The notes under the pieces: model-generated
Seen by the model: only the letters and a program-made list of their open reading frames with translations
Databases searched by the model: none
What the model was told of the DNA's origin: nothing
Shown: positions 25,801-34,246 of the stretch, piece by piece
How the letters are laid out: every line of letters begins with the position of its first letter
Position numbering within the stretch: position 1 is the stretch's first letter
Made by a program: the position numbers and the translations under genes
Origin: Nosema muscidifuracis
Taxonomy: Eukaryota; Microsporidia; Nosematidae
Direction of reading: 5' to 3'
Length of the DNA: 64,000 bases
NCBI GenBank assembly: GCA_028335825.1
Contig: JAIOKI010000003.1
Location: 62,001-126,000 of the forward strand

Positions 25801-26430
25801 CATATCAGACATATCATGAGGGGGGTGTAATCTAACATGGTTCTCTACCGCCTTGACTGTAGCATCAAGTTTCAGCAGATCGACCTTCAAGGAAGAAATC
25901 TTCCTCGTTCTTTCTACCTGGTCCACACTTTGGTCCTTTAGAAAATTGAGTTTTTCTATAAAGACTCTCCGTGCTTTTAGGAAGACCTCGGTTTCGAAGA
26001 GACTAATCCCTTCTTTCGAGTCGGTTTCGGTCTTTCTTCTTTTGGTAGGGTCCACCTTGAGTTCTCTGGCTGACATCTGCCTCCCATTAATATTAATGAG
26101 CGCTTTCTTTGCCTTGCCTTTGAATTCTAGTGGACTCATGTTAGAGCCAAATTTTCCACAGAAGAACTCAGTGGCTTGCTTCCACCCTCCTCTCGGCATT
26201 CTACCAAATCTACTAATGACTGATAGAAACACCATTTGAGGCCACTCTTCTTCACTAGCTTCGGTACTCCCAAGTACTGCTGCCAGAGACAAAGAAGTGG
26301 GGTGAGTGGGCACACTAGTGTGTTCTGGGCCCTGCTCGTCCTTTTCTGCTATTATTTGTCTTTCTTTAGCTCCAGAAGTTTGTTTTTTTATAGTTTCGAC
26401 TTTTTCTTCCTGCTCTTTCTTTACCCTCAT
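22852..26430 (-). mobile_element. R4/Dong-like non-LTR retrotransposon (LINE), 3.58 kb
   Basis: The element lies between two identical 13-bp direct repeats (22839-22851 and 26431-26443). It holds a single long open frame on the minus strand, with only 33 bp of 3' flank after the stop and no poly(A). Its composition is far less AT-rich than anything else in the window. The protein combines a reverse transcriptase with a C-terminal CCHC knuckle and restriction-enzyme-like nuclease, the layout of the R2/R4 group of LINEs, in which the nuclease nicks the target to prime reverse transcription. Because the target duplication abuts the ATG exactly, this copy may lack its original 5' end. Perfect repeats and an unbroken frame point to a recent insertion. 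Confidence 0.9.
22885..26430 (-). CDS. LINE reverse transcriptase/REL endonuclease, 1181 aa
   Basis: Residues 1-340 are highly charged and partly coiled, with no N-terminal zinc finger, although R2-type proteins usually carry one. The reverse transcriptase spans about 395-690: motif A is W-I-D-V-K-K-A-Y-D-S-V (catalytic Asp 528), motif B is G-I-L-Q-G-D-S-L-S-P (584-593) and motif C is F-I-D-D (630-633; the usual form is F-A-D-D). A CCHC knuckle follows (Cys924, Cys927, His936, Cys941). The nuclease has P-D at 1009-1010, V-E-V at 1024-1026 and K-L-R-K-Y at 1041-1045, the expected PD-(D/E)XK order. All catalytic positions I can locate are present and no stop interrupts the frame, so the protein may be active. 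Codon use differs sharply from the host genes around it. Antisense open frames across it are shadows. Confidence 0.93.
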   Translation of the reverse strand: MRVKKEQEEKVETIKKQTSGAKERQIIAEKDEQGPEHTSVPTHPTSLSLAAVLGSTEASEEEWPQMVFLSVISRFGRMPRGGWKQATEFFCGKFGSNMSPLEFKGKAKKALININGRQMSARELKVDPTKRRKTETDSKEGISLFETEVFLKARRVFIEKLNFLKDQSVDQVERTRKISSLKVDLLKLDATVKAVENHVRLHPPHDMSDMARILQAAQICYQEMTKKESKPSVWKESILEKIADIEDKVKLLEKVRAFDKLSNEEKRKAKKIMRELNMLACLKQDTSEDIAIFNERKAIYSRKLEVADRRREYRRENQNFELYRCNFYRNLGGAKEVAHNVSKDDICSFWSTMWNKKEQPNNCNSFGEYLLEYLPDDQEQITFPTFEEFVDIVKYLPNWKAAGCDGIFNFFIKKCEALHPFLYNIVKEICLDGKEPESWFYKGITYLLPKGNPTNGSEFRPITCMSNLYKLTTKCTTKVMQLIVESRGLLAENQLGTVRQVQGAKEQAMINIAVNKEHGNKLKTMWIDVKKAYDSVDHEYLLACISKLNLPQWIGTFLEATVKKWHIEIKSKSETIMTKKIERGILQGDSLSPLLFVLCMDPLSRKLNSTFPKVGILTHDSVFITNHLLFIDDLKLLAETEVVLKLMNEETKKFFSAVGLEMNKSKSATNCIECSDDAVVLEGHQGYKYLGITEDPSSTVKRETFEKVRSEILQRVEKLCKTKLNGKNMIRAINEHAISVINYHVGLLKLEPADFKSLDFDIRQVLIKYQIHLQPACKERLYLPRSEMGRGLISIEDRSENMLLSIYKSLDESRNSSPRRAAILKVEEETKSHLFTIREYLKARYNFAGEITHKMLREAQRTALYNEIGKRTNHGKLFKAKGNELVSIRDSSTWLVKGNNQARSEAIYCFLQDRNIFCGQEGQCPHCGSHRKTVDHLATKCDRMLGFDYMKRHNEVVRCIHLLLCKKYGFKKTNKIRGHSVQEIIENERAEIRVDTRVSTSIKVSHNKPDILVFDKKKKEILIVEVGITNQDRLTIVENEKLRKYDLLANELGLIHKSRTRIVPYVMKWDGVVTKYHQKYIRELEILPFLEAYIQSIVLKKTLESISLDRRRGYDQEDAGEEEVVRAVSALAGKATAEDRKVTGDEPKVIIELLSGKNTTVNKNCEGLDLPNDINLTIERF

Positions 26431-26443
26431 TGTAATACAGATA
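26431..26443. repeat. LINE target-site duplication, 5' side
   Basis: TGTAATACAGATA, identical to 22839-22851. It touches the LINE start codon directly, leaving no 5' untranslated region inside the element. Confidence 0.85.
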
Positions 26444-27201
26444 AATAAATATTCTATAATATTTTAGATATATATTTATATTCTCTCTTTCTTAAGTTCT
26501 AGAAAACTTGACAATAAGTTCAACCCTTAGAGTTCATTAAGAAGATGTTAATTGTAGAGTCGATACTCAAATAATGTAATATCCTTATTGTAAGTGATGA
26601 TAAAAGTTAATTTTAATATGACTTATTAAAATATCAATATAATTTAAATATCATCATTCAGATCACTGACACTCTTATCAGAACTCAATACGTCTTCAAA
26701 TACTTCACTTCTTATCGGCACATTATTTTCTTAATATATATTTTTCTTTATACAACCCATTGAAAGTAAAATTAGCATCAGCTGATATTACCATATTAAA
26801 TGTCTTAGTTTGTAACAAACTTCCATTTATTATACAGTATAAACATCTTTAAGATTTATCTTTATTGATATTGGTAAAAATATAAGACATTCACGTTTCA
26901 GATCGCTTGTAGTAAATTTACTTATTATTATTTAAGTGTAGTAAGTTTTTCAAAATACTTCAGAAAATAAACAATTGTATCTTTTTTCTAATCCTAAATC
27001 ATTAACATTTATATCTACTTCTTCTACTCTAAAAGATAATATTTTGTAAGCCCTTGTTTTATAAATGTATCTAAGGATAAAAAAAATTTTTATCTAAGTA
27101 TTATATTTCACTTGTATTCTTATAATATATTTTATGATCATAACTATATTTAATAGTTTTAAATAATCTTCATACAATTTAAAATTATATTTTTCTCTAG
27201 G
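26444..27201. other. Intergenic, no gene seen
   Basis: AT-rich spacer beyond the LINE. The pre-insertion sequence would have been continuous across the 13-bp site. No frame or structure could be supported. Confidence 0.5.
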
Positions 27202-27694
27202 TTATACAATATTAATAACTTCAAAAATTAGTAAATCTTCTTCAATATTATCATTACAAGCATCTTTTATTTCATTAATACATTCATTAGTAGTTATAAA
27301 TTTAATTTTAACATTATCAAAATTGATTGATATTTCATTTCTTATATATGCTATACATTCAATATTCTTAATAGAAATATCCAATATAGTCTTTACATTA
27401 TTAAATTCTATAAGATTTTCCATTTACTTCAATATTATTAATTTCTAATACTTTCATATAAATATTTATTTTATTACATATCTTAATAATTTCATCAATA
27501 TTATTTCACCTATACCACTAACAAAAAATAAAGTATTTTCGTATAATCTTAAATTTGTATCTTTAAACATCTCTATATCTTTTTTATAGTAATAATATCT
27601 CCTTCTTGAGATTTGATATATATTTTATAATCATCAAGTTTTATAATATTTTTTCATTTTTCAGAAAACCGTTTTCTATTATTACAACTTCTAT
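27202..27694 (-). pseudogene. Broken gene of unknown function
   Basis: On the minus strand a CCCC run (27698-27695) is followed directly by ATA where an ATG would be expected. The reading then gives E-V-V-I-I-E-N-G-F-L-K-N-E-K, and after shifts of frame I-K-L-D-D-Y-K-I-Y-I-K-S and L-Y-E-N-T-L-F-F-V-S-G-I-G-E. It ends with an open piece of 73 codons (27423-27202) starting M-E-N-L-I-E-F-N-N-V-K. The composition is protein-like throughout and the pieces are in order. A lost start plus at least two frame breaks indicate a dead gene of about 160 codons. No family is recognised. Confidence 0.55.
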
Positions 27695-27698
27695 GGGG
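27695..27698 (-). promoter_or_regulatory. CCCC motif of the dead 27202-27694 gene
   Basis: Same start-proximal C-run as at 20443 and 31385, but it now precedes ATA. About 70 bp away on the other strand, TTACCC at 27767-27771 resembles the same motif facing the opposite way, so this may have been a divergent promoter. Confidence 0.45.
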
Positions 27699-27699
27699 T

Positions 27700-28629
27700 A
27701 AAAAAATTAAAATTAAAAATTCAATAGCAAGTTATTGGTTTTTGAATATATATTTATATATTTTTTTACCCTAAAACACACCATCCTCAGTAAAATAATA
27801 TTCATATAAATTTAAAAAGAGAATCGATAAAAATATACAATGATAGCTTCAAAGACGAGAAACATTCTTAAAATTAAATATATTTGGAATTACTTAGAGT
27901 TTTTACTTTTTTGATAAGAAAGCGATAATATAAAGGTAAGAAGACATAACCCAAAATGAAATATCTATCTATTGATAATAAACACAAATATTAGTCAGTA
28001 ATAGAATAGAATTGGAAATCATAATAATAGAAATAGGTGAAACATCTTAAGATAATTTTTAGAAGTTTGATATAGTAAAATTAAGAAGATACGACTATCT
28101 TGCTAATATACTTCCTCTAATACATTGTTTAATAGAAAAATAAACCTTTTATTATAACATAGGACACAATACATGCAATGTTAAATATAACTTCATGTAT
28201 ACGGATCTCTATGAAATCAATACTTCTGAAGAAAACTTTTACAACATTCCAATGGAATACAGAACAGGAGAAAAATGTCATCTAGAGATGATGAGGAAAA
28301 AAATATTCATATTTTGATATACATTTTAAAGCATGTTTATAGATGATTTAATAACTATAATTAGATATTCTTGATATCAATTAATGATGAATTATTTTAT
28401 AAAAAAAATCATAAAACATTTCCTCCTTAATTATTACTGATACACTCATTATGATATAACATACCTTTTTTTTGTAGTATGATTATCAGCATAACAATTA
28501 CCAAATAAAAAAAATGAAATTTATTATTCCATGCACATATTATTAAATTGTTCCGATTTATCCGCAGGGATAATAAAAATTATTTAAAAATATTTCAATA
28601 AGAGAATGATCAGAAATATATTAATTATT
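27700..28629. other. Intergenic region with a plus-strand coding relic
   Basis: Purine-rich on the plus strand. Around 28195-28310 the reading M-Y-T-D-L-Y-E-I-N-T-S-E-E-N-F, then Y-N-I-P-M-E-Y-R-T-G-E-K, stays open for about 38 codons, but stops surround it and no homologue is recognised. It may be the other half of the divergent pair suggested by the CCC run at 27769. Confidence 0.4.
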
Positions 28630-30775
28630 CAATCACCTGTTTTCAATCAATTAAAATAATAATATTGTAAACTTAATGTAACTAAAAGACTGACTATAAA
28701 TAAAGTCTAAGATTAAAGATTAGTGTAAATAAGTTTATAAATCTAGTAAAAGAATAAAGAATATGTTTAGAACTTTATTAAAAATTATCTAAAATGTTAA
28801 AGAAACTTTTCTTTTTTTAATTTAAATTTTAAAAATATTTTAAGAAAAAATAGATTAAAAATTAATTTAAAAAAATGGGTTATTTAAATATTTATAAATA
28901 TGATTTCCAGAGAAAATGATTTTAATTTATATTGTGTAAACATATAAACATTGCTCAAAGATTGAAAATATTTTGTTTAATTAATTAATTTATATTGATC
29001 TGATTCTTTATTTAAACTATTACTTGTTTTAATATTTTCTATGTAGTATTTTAAATTAAATTTCTATGAATACTTTTTAATTTAAATTAAAAATATTTAA
29101 ACAAAAAAAATTTACTCCTTATGAAATTGTTTTTACTTTTTACTTTAGTACTTTCAGAATTACTTAAACTACATTATAATATTCAAAATCAGCTATTAGA
29201 GAAGATTCAGGATAAGTTGAATATAGGTGATTATGCATGTTTAGATTTAGATGAAAATTATATAATTCATATAATTAAACTAAATCGTTTAGAATTAGTA
29301 ATAGAAAAATTTGATAAGCTTCATGGAATAACTAACCCAATTATTATTAAGTTAGATGAACATTTAGATGAGGATTTAAATCTTAAAGAATCCTTAAAAG
29401 CTAAGATAATTCAACAGTTGTATTCTTTTGGAGATAGCGAAATAAAATATATTTTTATAGCAGAGGGTGAAGATTTATATAAGAATGAGATATATCTTTA
29501 TGAATTTTTGAAAAATCTATCATCTTATACTTACATGATCGAAAACTATGACGAAAGTAAAAGAGACTATATAAAGTATAAATCTATTATTAGAAATGAT
29601 TTAAAATTTGCATCATGTACGTTTGATAAAAAATTGGACTATCTAGATTTTTTTTTTAAAAATAATGATAAACAATTATTTAACCTCGTTATATTCGGAG
29701 AAAAAAATCTGTTGTATTTTTTTACATTTTGTTTAGGATCTTTTGACTTAACTGAATATTTTAGATATTATTATATCAAGAATAATATTATTTCAGAAGA
29801 AGATGCAAATGCATTATTGAAATTTGTTAAAAATTTCAACTTTGAATTGTTAGGAATAGATTTGATTTTGGAAATGATTGATAAAGCTACTGACAACTTT
29901 TATGATGAAAGAACAAATATGGAATCTGAAAGTATTTTGTTGACTAGAAAAATAGATTTGAAAATAAATGAAAAAAATATAATTTGGAATTCAATATGTT
30001 ATTTCTATGATGAAGAAATATCAGTTGATGAAAATCTTGAATGTCTAACTATATCAAAAGATAAATTCGAAGGGATAAAAAATTATTACTCAATAGTTAC
30101 TGGAATGGATAGGAAAACTTTATTGGATATAAATAGACTAATGAATGTATTAAAAGGAAGTGAAATATATATAACAGTCTTAAAAAATATATTGAACAAT
30201 AAAGATTCAAAAAGGGGAATAATTTTGATTAACATTCTATATAGTTTAGCTATAATTACCAAATCTCAGTTTAAGGATTATTTGTATTATCAAAATAGTG
30301 CTAATATTGATATTAAAAATATTACTAATCAAATCAATTCTCATTATGAGAGCATTAGATTCACTTTATATAATACTCTGCTATATTTTGAATTATGTGA
30401 TATTGCAAGCAATCCGAATGATGAATTAGATTTTTTCAAAGAGTTCAATCAGATTTTATCACTTGCTTCTGTGAAAGAAAAAATGAATTTATCAGATAAC
30501 AAAGATTACTCAATAATGACAAAGTTAAATATTTTTATTGAGGAAGTTTATTATAAAACTATTAACGAAATTCAAAATTTAATTTTATGTCATTTTTTTA
30601 TAATGCCTCTATTAATTTCTGAATGGATAAGTAATAAATCAATAGTTGATGAAAATTTGATTTTGAAATACTCAGAAGGTAATTTTGAGAAAAAATATCT
30701 TCAAACACTTTACGAAGGAATATTAACGAGTGATAACAACAATTAATTTATTAAAACGTTAATTTTATATTTTAT
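28630..30775 (+). repeat. Duplicated block, copy 2 (family A gene plus 5' flank)
   Basis: Second copy of the block at 4321-6479, in direct orientation. Small insertions and deletions in the 5' flank separate the copies, while the coding part keeps exactly the same length. Confidence 0.85.
29121..30746 (+). CDS. Family A secreted protein, 541 aa (copy 2)
   Basis: Same length as the 4826 gene and very similar, with the same signal peptide (MKLFLLFTLVLSELLKL) and the same TACTCCTT before the ATG. Differences are not even: they concentrate around residues 180-215 (after C-T-F-D-K-K) and near the C-terminus (about 495-515), while residues 280-490 are almost unchanged. Exact preservation of length with clustered amino-acid change suggests the copy is functional and that those two patches are free to vary or under diversifying pressure. 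Function is unknown; the protein is probably exported. It ends about 90 bp before the convergent HAD-like gene. Confidence 0.9.
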   Translation: MKLFLLFTLVLSELLKLHYNIQNQLLEKIQDKLNIGDYACLDLDENYIIHIIKLNRLELVIEKFDKLHGITNPIIIKLDEHLDEDLNLKESLKAKIIQQLYSFGDSEIKYIFIAEGEDLYKNEIYLYEFLKNLSSYTYMIENYDESKRDYIKYKSIIRNDLKFASCTFDKKLDYLDFFFKNNDKQLFNLVIFGEKNLLYFFTFCLGSFDLTEYFRYYYIKNNIISEEDANALLKFVKNFNFELLGIDLILEMIDKATDNFYDERTNMESESILLTRKIDLKINEKNIIWNSICYFYDEEISVDENLECLTISKDKFEGIKNYYSIVTGMDRKTLLDINRLMNVLKGSEIYITVLKNILNNKDSKRGIILINILYSLAIITKSQFKDYLYYQNSANIDIKNITNQINSHYESIRFTLYNTLLYFELCDIASNPNDELDFFKEFNQILSLASVKEKMNLSDNKDYSIMTKLNIFIEEVYYKTINEIQNLILCHFFIMPLLISEWISNKSIVDENLILKYSEGNFEKKYLQTLYEGILTSDNNN

Positions 30776-30838
30776 ATTTACGCTTTAATTCTTTAAATCA
30801 AAACCATCAGTCGAAAATTCCAAATATTCATAATAATT

Positions 30839-31384
30839 TTATGTTTCGATTTTTTTACAATTTATGAACTTTTCTATTTTTTCCACTAATAAAATAAATT
30901 CTCTATCCTCATTAAAATGGTCAATATCTTTTATTTTAATAAAATTTTGACCCTCTAAACATTTCTCTTGAGAATTATCAATAAGTACACAATTTTCTAA
31001 TTTCTTATTAAACATTTTACAAGCCTGATTTAAGTTTTTAATACTTTTTAATGCTTTAATCTTATCTGTTATAATTCCTTCCTCGCAATCACTTTGACTG
31101 AGGTATCCAATGTAACAATTGTAACCGATATTTTCTAAATAAGGAATCATCTTTTCGATATTGTGTCTCATAGAAGTAGACCAGAAAATATAATCTACTT
31201 TATTCTTGTGTAAATAATCAACCAATACTTCTGTATACTGTCTTTTCAATAATAAATGTCTATTACAACTGAACATTTTTTTTCTTTGTTATTCACTAAA
31301 TTTACATAACAAGTCTCTATCGGATTTGTTTATTTTAGAAATCAATGTGTCATTTATATCGAATACGATAAGAAAATCTTTCAT
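30839..31384 (-). pseudogene. SCP/FCP1-type HAD phosphatase-like gene with one stop
   Basis: The reading starts at the ATG at 31384, directly after a CCC run: M-K-D-F-L-I-V-F-D-I-N-D-T-L-I. This is the HAD nucleophile motif D-x-D-x-T with Asn in place of the second Asp. A TAA at 31291-31289 (codon 32) interrupts the frame, which otherwise continues without a break for about 150 codons. Further landmarks are Y-I-F-W-S-T-S-M (motif II region), N-L-N-Q-A-C-K-M-F-N and V-L-I-D-N-S-Q-E-K (motif III), the order seen in NIF/SCP small CTD phosphatases. The family dephosphorylates the RNA polymerase II tail. With the Asn substitution and the stop it may be catalytically dead, read through, or start internally at 31276. 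The type reflects the stop; a sequencing error is possible. Confidence 0.7.
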
Positions 31385-31387
31385 GGG
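31385..31387 (-). promoter_or_regulatory. CCC motif abutting the 31384 start
   Basis: TTTTTTACCC immediately precedes the ATG on the minus strand. It supports the 31384 start over the internal ATG at 31276. Confidence 0.6.
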
Positions 31388-33139
31388 TAAAAAATATATA
31401 AGAAATAAATTATGAGTGGTTAATTCTATTTAACTGACATATTTATATTATTAAACAGTTAGATAGAATTTATTTGAATAAAATAAAATATTAATATAAC
31501 AAAGAACTGTGGAATTAGAGAAAATTCATAAATATGACTTATTAGCTAATTAATGTGCATTATTAACCTAAGTACAGAAGTAGAATTATTTTGTATGTGA
31601 TAACAAGAAAAGGTATAATGAACTACTTCCATAAGCTTTTTTCGATGAAATGTAAATTTGAATAACTAATTGGTGCTTAAGTCAATTCAGAATGCTTAAA
31701 ATGACGCTGTAGAGCTTGAAGATGAAAAGTCTATGATAGCCTTAGGTCGGAAATGATTGAATAGTTGGAGGAACAAAAAATATCATGAGAAAGACAAATT
31801 ATTTATTTTTTTTAATATAGATATCCCTTATAAGGTATTTTCAGAATTTCAATATAATATGTCAGATGATGAGTCTTTTCTAATTACCAGAAAAATGATT
31901 TATCATAGATAATGTTTTTTATCAGAAACATGTATTTGAGCAGGTTGATATTAAAAGCTTTCTGACAGCTTAATACCTTATTAGATATAAATATCTAGCT
32001 TTAGAGCTGATAACCTATCTCTATATATTTGACACTGATGAAGATTATATATTAAAGAGTAAATTATTGCTATTGTCTAATAAAGCTCATTTAAATAAAC
32101 ACACTTTGAGTACACCTTCGTCTTTGCCCAATATTTTAGAAGAAGATCTAATCACAAATTATTTTATACATTCTCTTAATACTAAATATCTTTACAAGAC
32201 AACAGACATGTGTGGTATAAATTATTTAATGATTGATATAAAGATAAATATGTAAAGAAAGATTAACATAAATATTCAGATTCAATGTTTAGTTGTGAAA
32301 ATGACAAGCAATGGTGCAGTCAAAATAATGTGTAATAAACAAAAAAATTAAGATGAAGTAGATCTATGTAAGATAAATCGAAGGTTGAAATAAAATGCGT
32401 TTATTAGGAATAATAAATTTAACTTATTAATTAAAATTAAGATTTAACAAAGCACTCGAAAAAATAATAATATAATAAAAAAATATTTATTAAATACAGA
32501 TTAATTTAGATGAAAATGAATTTAATGAAATTTTGTGCTAAATAAACAGATATCTAATCACAGATAGAAAAATTTAAGTATATTTTTTATACCTAAATGT
32601 CAAAAAAATGAATTATTATGATATTAAGATAGCATAGAACTCCATTTATTTGAGCTTAATATAAATTTAATTTTTAATACCAGAAATAGATTATAAAATG
32701 CTTAAGTATGGTACAACTTCTAAAATTTATTATAAAATCTTTATAAACAGATATAGTAAAAAATAAAATATATCAAAACAATTAATAAAAAAAATTGTAT
32801 TTTAAATAACAATCTTTTTGCTTATGTTCTTGACACATGGTAATATAATGTGTCAATATTATTCAATCTAAATAAATATTAGTATTATAATATACAACTA
32901 AATATGAAGGTAAACTCAAAAGTATAAAAAATACATTGATTTTTCAAAAGCAGTATTTTAATCAATTAATTTTATTTGACAGTTAACAGTCAATTAAAAT
33001 AAACATTAACTATAAATTAAATATTTCAAAATACTAAAAAAATAATTTGAAATGTTATTCTTTATCATATATTTTTATTACGAATTAAATTTGTTAGTCA
33101 GTCATTTGATTTGTAAAAATATTTTTTTAAATATTTAGA
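31388..33139. other. Intergenic region with a degenerate coding relic
   Basis: From about 31670 to 32255 the plus strand reads as a decayed gene, ending in a 63-codon open piece (32067-32255, containing H-L-N-K-H-T-L-S-T-P-S-S). A 34-bp part (31684-31717) matches 60901-60934 at about 29 of 34 positions, and both are followed within 100 bp by AGTTGGAGGA. Neither copy gives a recognisable family. From 32300 to 33139 nothing was seen beyond AT-rich spacer. Confidence 0.45.
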
Positions 33140-33142
33140 CCC
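33140..33142 (+). promoter_or_regulatory. CCC motif before the 33146 start
   Basis: GACCCTAAATG places the C run three bases before the ATG of the Tom1-like gene. It is the plus-strand example of the motif seen before 20439, 31384 and 56367. Confidence 0.65.
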
Positions 33143-33145
33143 TAA

Positions 33146-34189
33146 ATGAGCATAAATCCTGATTTAAATTCTAAAAAATCTTTTAAAGAATTAGAAGACA
33201 ATATATGTAAATTTGAAGATTATACGGAATTAGCCAAGATTATTCATCAGACATTAAATAACTGGAAATATAAAAATAGAAGATTTGAAAGTTTCAGAAA
33301 TATCTTAAAAAAATTCTCAAAAATAATGAATGAAATTTATGAGACTCGTTTCCATGATGGGTTTCAAGATAGTCATTTTACTAAACAAGAAAAATTAATA
33401 TTAATTTCGATTTTTAGGTTTATCCAAAGAATAATGGTTTTTTCTCCAAATAGTATAAATTTATCTGATAAATCATTATGGTTAAAATTTGCTCTATGTT
33501 TTGATATCGGGGTTAGTATTCAATCTTTCAAAATTATTTCTTTACATGAAAGAACTGATTTTTTTATAACTAATAATGATAAGTATGTAGAAATTCTACT
33601 TAAGATGATAAATATTTCTAATCTTAAACTTAGAAGGATTGATTATCCTACAGATCTCAAGTATAAAATTTTAGATAATTTAGAGGAAGATTCTGATATA
33701 ATTCAATTTTTCAAACTCAATAGAACAAAACATAATATTTCAGATTTATATCTTGAAGCTAACAGAAGATTATGTTTTAATGATGATATTCTGTTGATAC
33801 TTCGTAGAATATATGCTTTGATATCTTTGTCATCAAATATAAGTAACAAAGATTTTTTTAAAATTCTTGTTAAGGAAGTTTCAAATAAAGAGATTATAAT
33901 AATGAGAAATATTATAAAAAATAAAAATCATAGTATTTTTGATAAAGATACTCTTTTACCATATTTTTGTGTTATAGATGAAATGAGATTTTGTTTAGAT
34001 ACTTTTATATTGTATCATTTAACATTGGTTTATGATTATGAAAAAATTGAAGAATTTTTAGAACTAAATGATGATCAAGGATATTTTTATAAATCTTTAG
34101 AATTAAGTAAATTTGAAAATATTATGATTTATTCAATATTAGAGGAACTACTAATTAATAGTGAATCTGATGAAACTAATTTCAAATAA
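33146..34189 (+). CDS. TOM1: Tom1/HUWE1-like HECT ligase, N-terminal piece, 347 aa
   Basis: This is the N-terminal part of the very large HECT E3 ligase that continues to 40287. It begins at an ATG just after a CCC run. The chain is helical and armadillo-like, as expected for the DUF908/DUF913 region that opens Tom1, Ptr1 and HUWE1. It stops at TAA 34187-34189, but the same frame carries on without another stop through 34190-34246 into the next piece, so the protein is interrupted by a single stop codon. Reading across gives a seamless helical stretch, which argues that the stop is recent, an error, or suppressed. Tom1-type ligases act in the nucleus on mRNA export factors, histones and ribosomal proteins. 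Confidence 0.8.
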   Translation: MSINPDLNSKKSFKELEDNICKFEDYTELAKIIHQTLNNWKYKNRRFESFRNILKKFSKIMNEIYETRFHDGFQDSHFTKQEKLILISIFRFIQRIMVFSPNSINLSDKSLWLKFALCFDIGVSIQSFKIISLHERTDFFITNNDKYVEILLKMINISNLKLRRIDYPTDLKYKILDNLEEDSDIIQFFKLNRTKHNISDLYLEANRRLCFNDDILLILRRIYALISLSSNISNKDFFKILVKEVSNKEIIIMRNIIKNKNHSIFDKDTLLPYFCVIDEMRFCLDTFILYHLTLVYDYEKIEEFLELNDDQGYFYKSLELSKFENIMIYSILEELLINSESDETNFK

Positions 34190-34246
34190 AATATTAAGTT
34201 AAACTTAAAAAATAATAATCCTGATATTGAATTCAGGTATCTTTGT

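Noticed and set aside
22907-26448. Plus-strand open frames across the LINE (22907, 23342, 23548, 25550, 25853, 26236)
   Set aside because: They are antisense shadows of the long minus-strand frame, favoured by its lower AT content.
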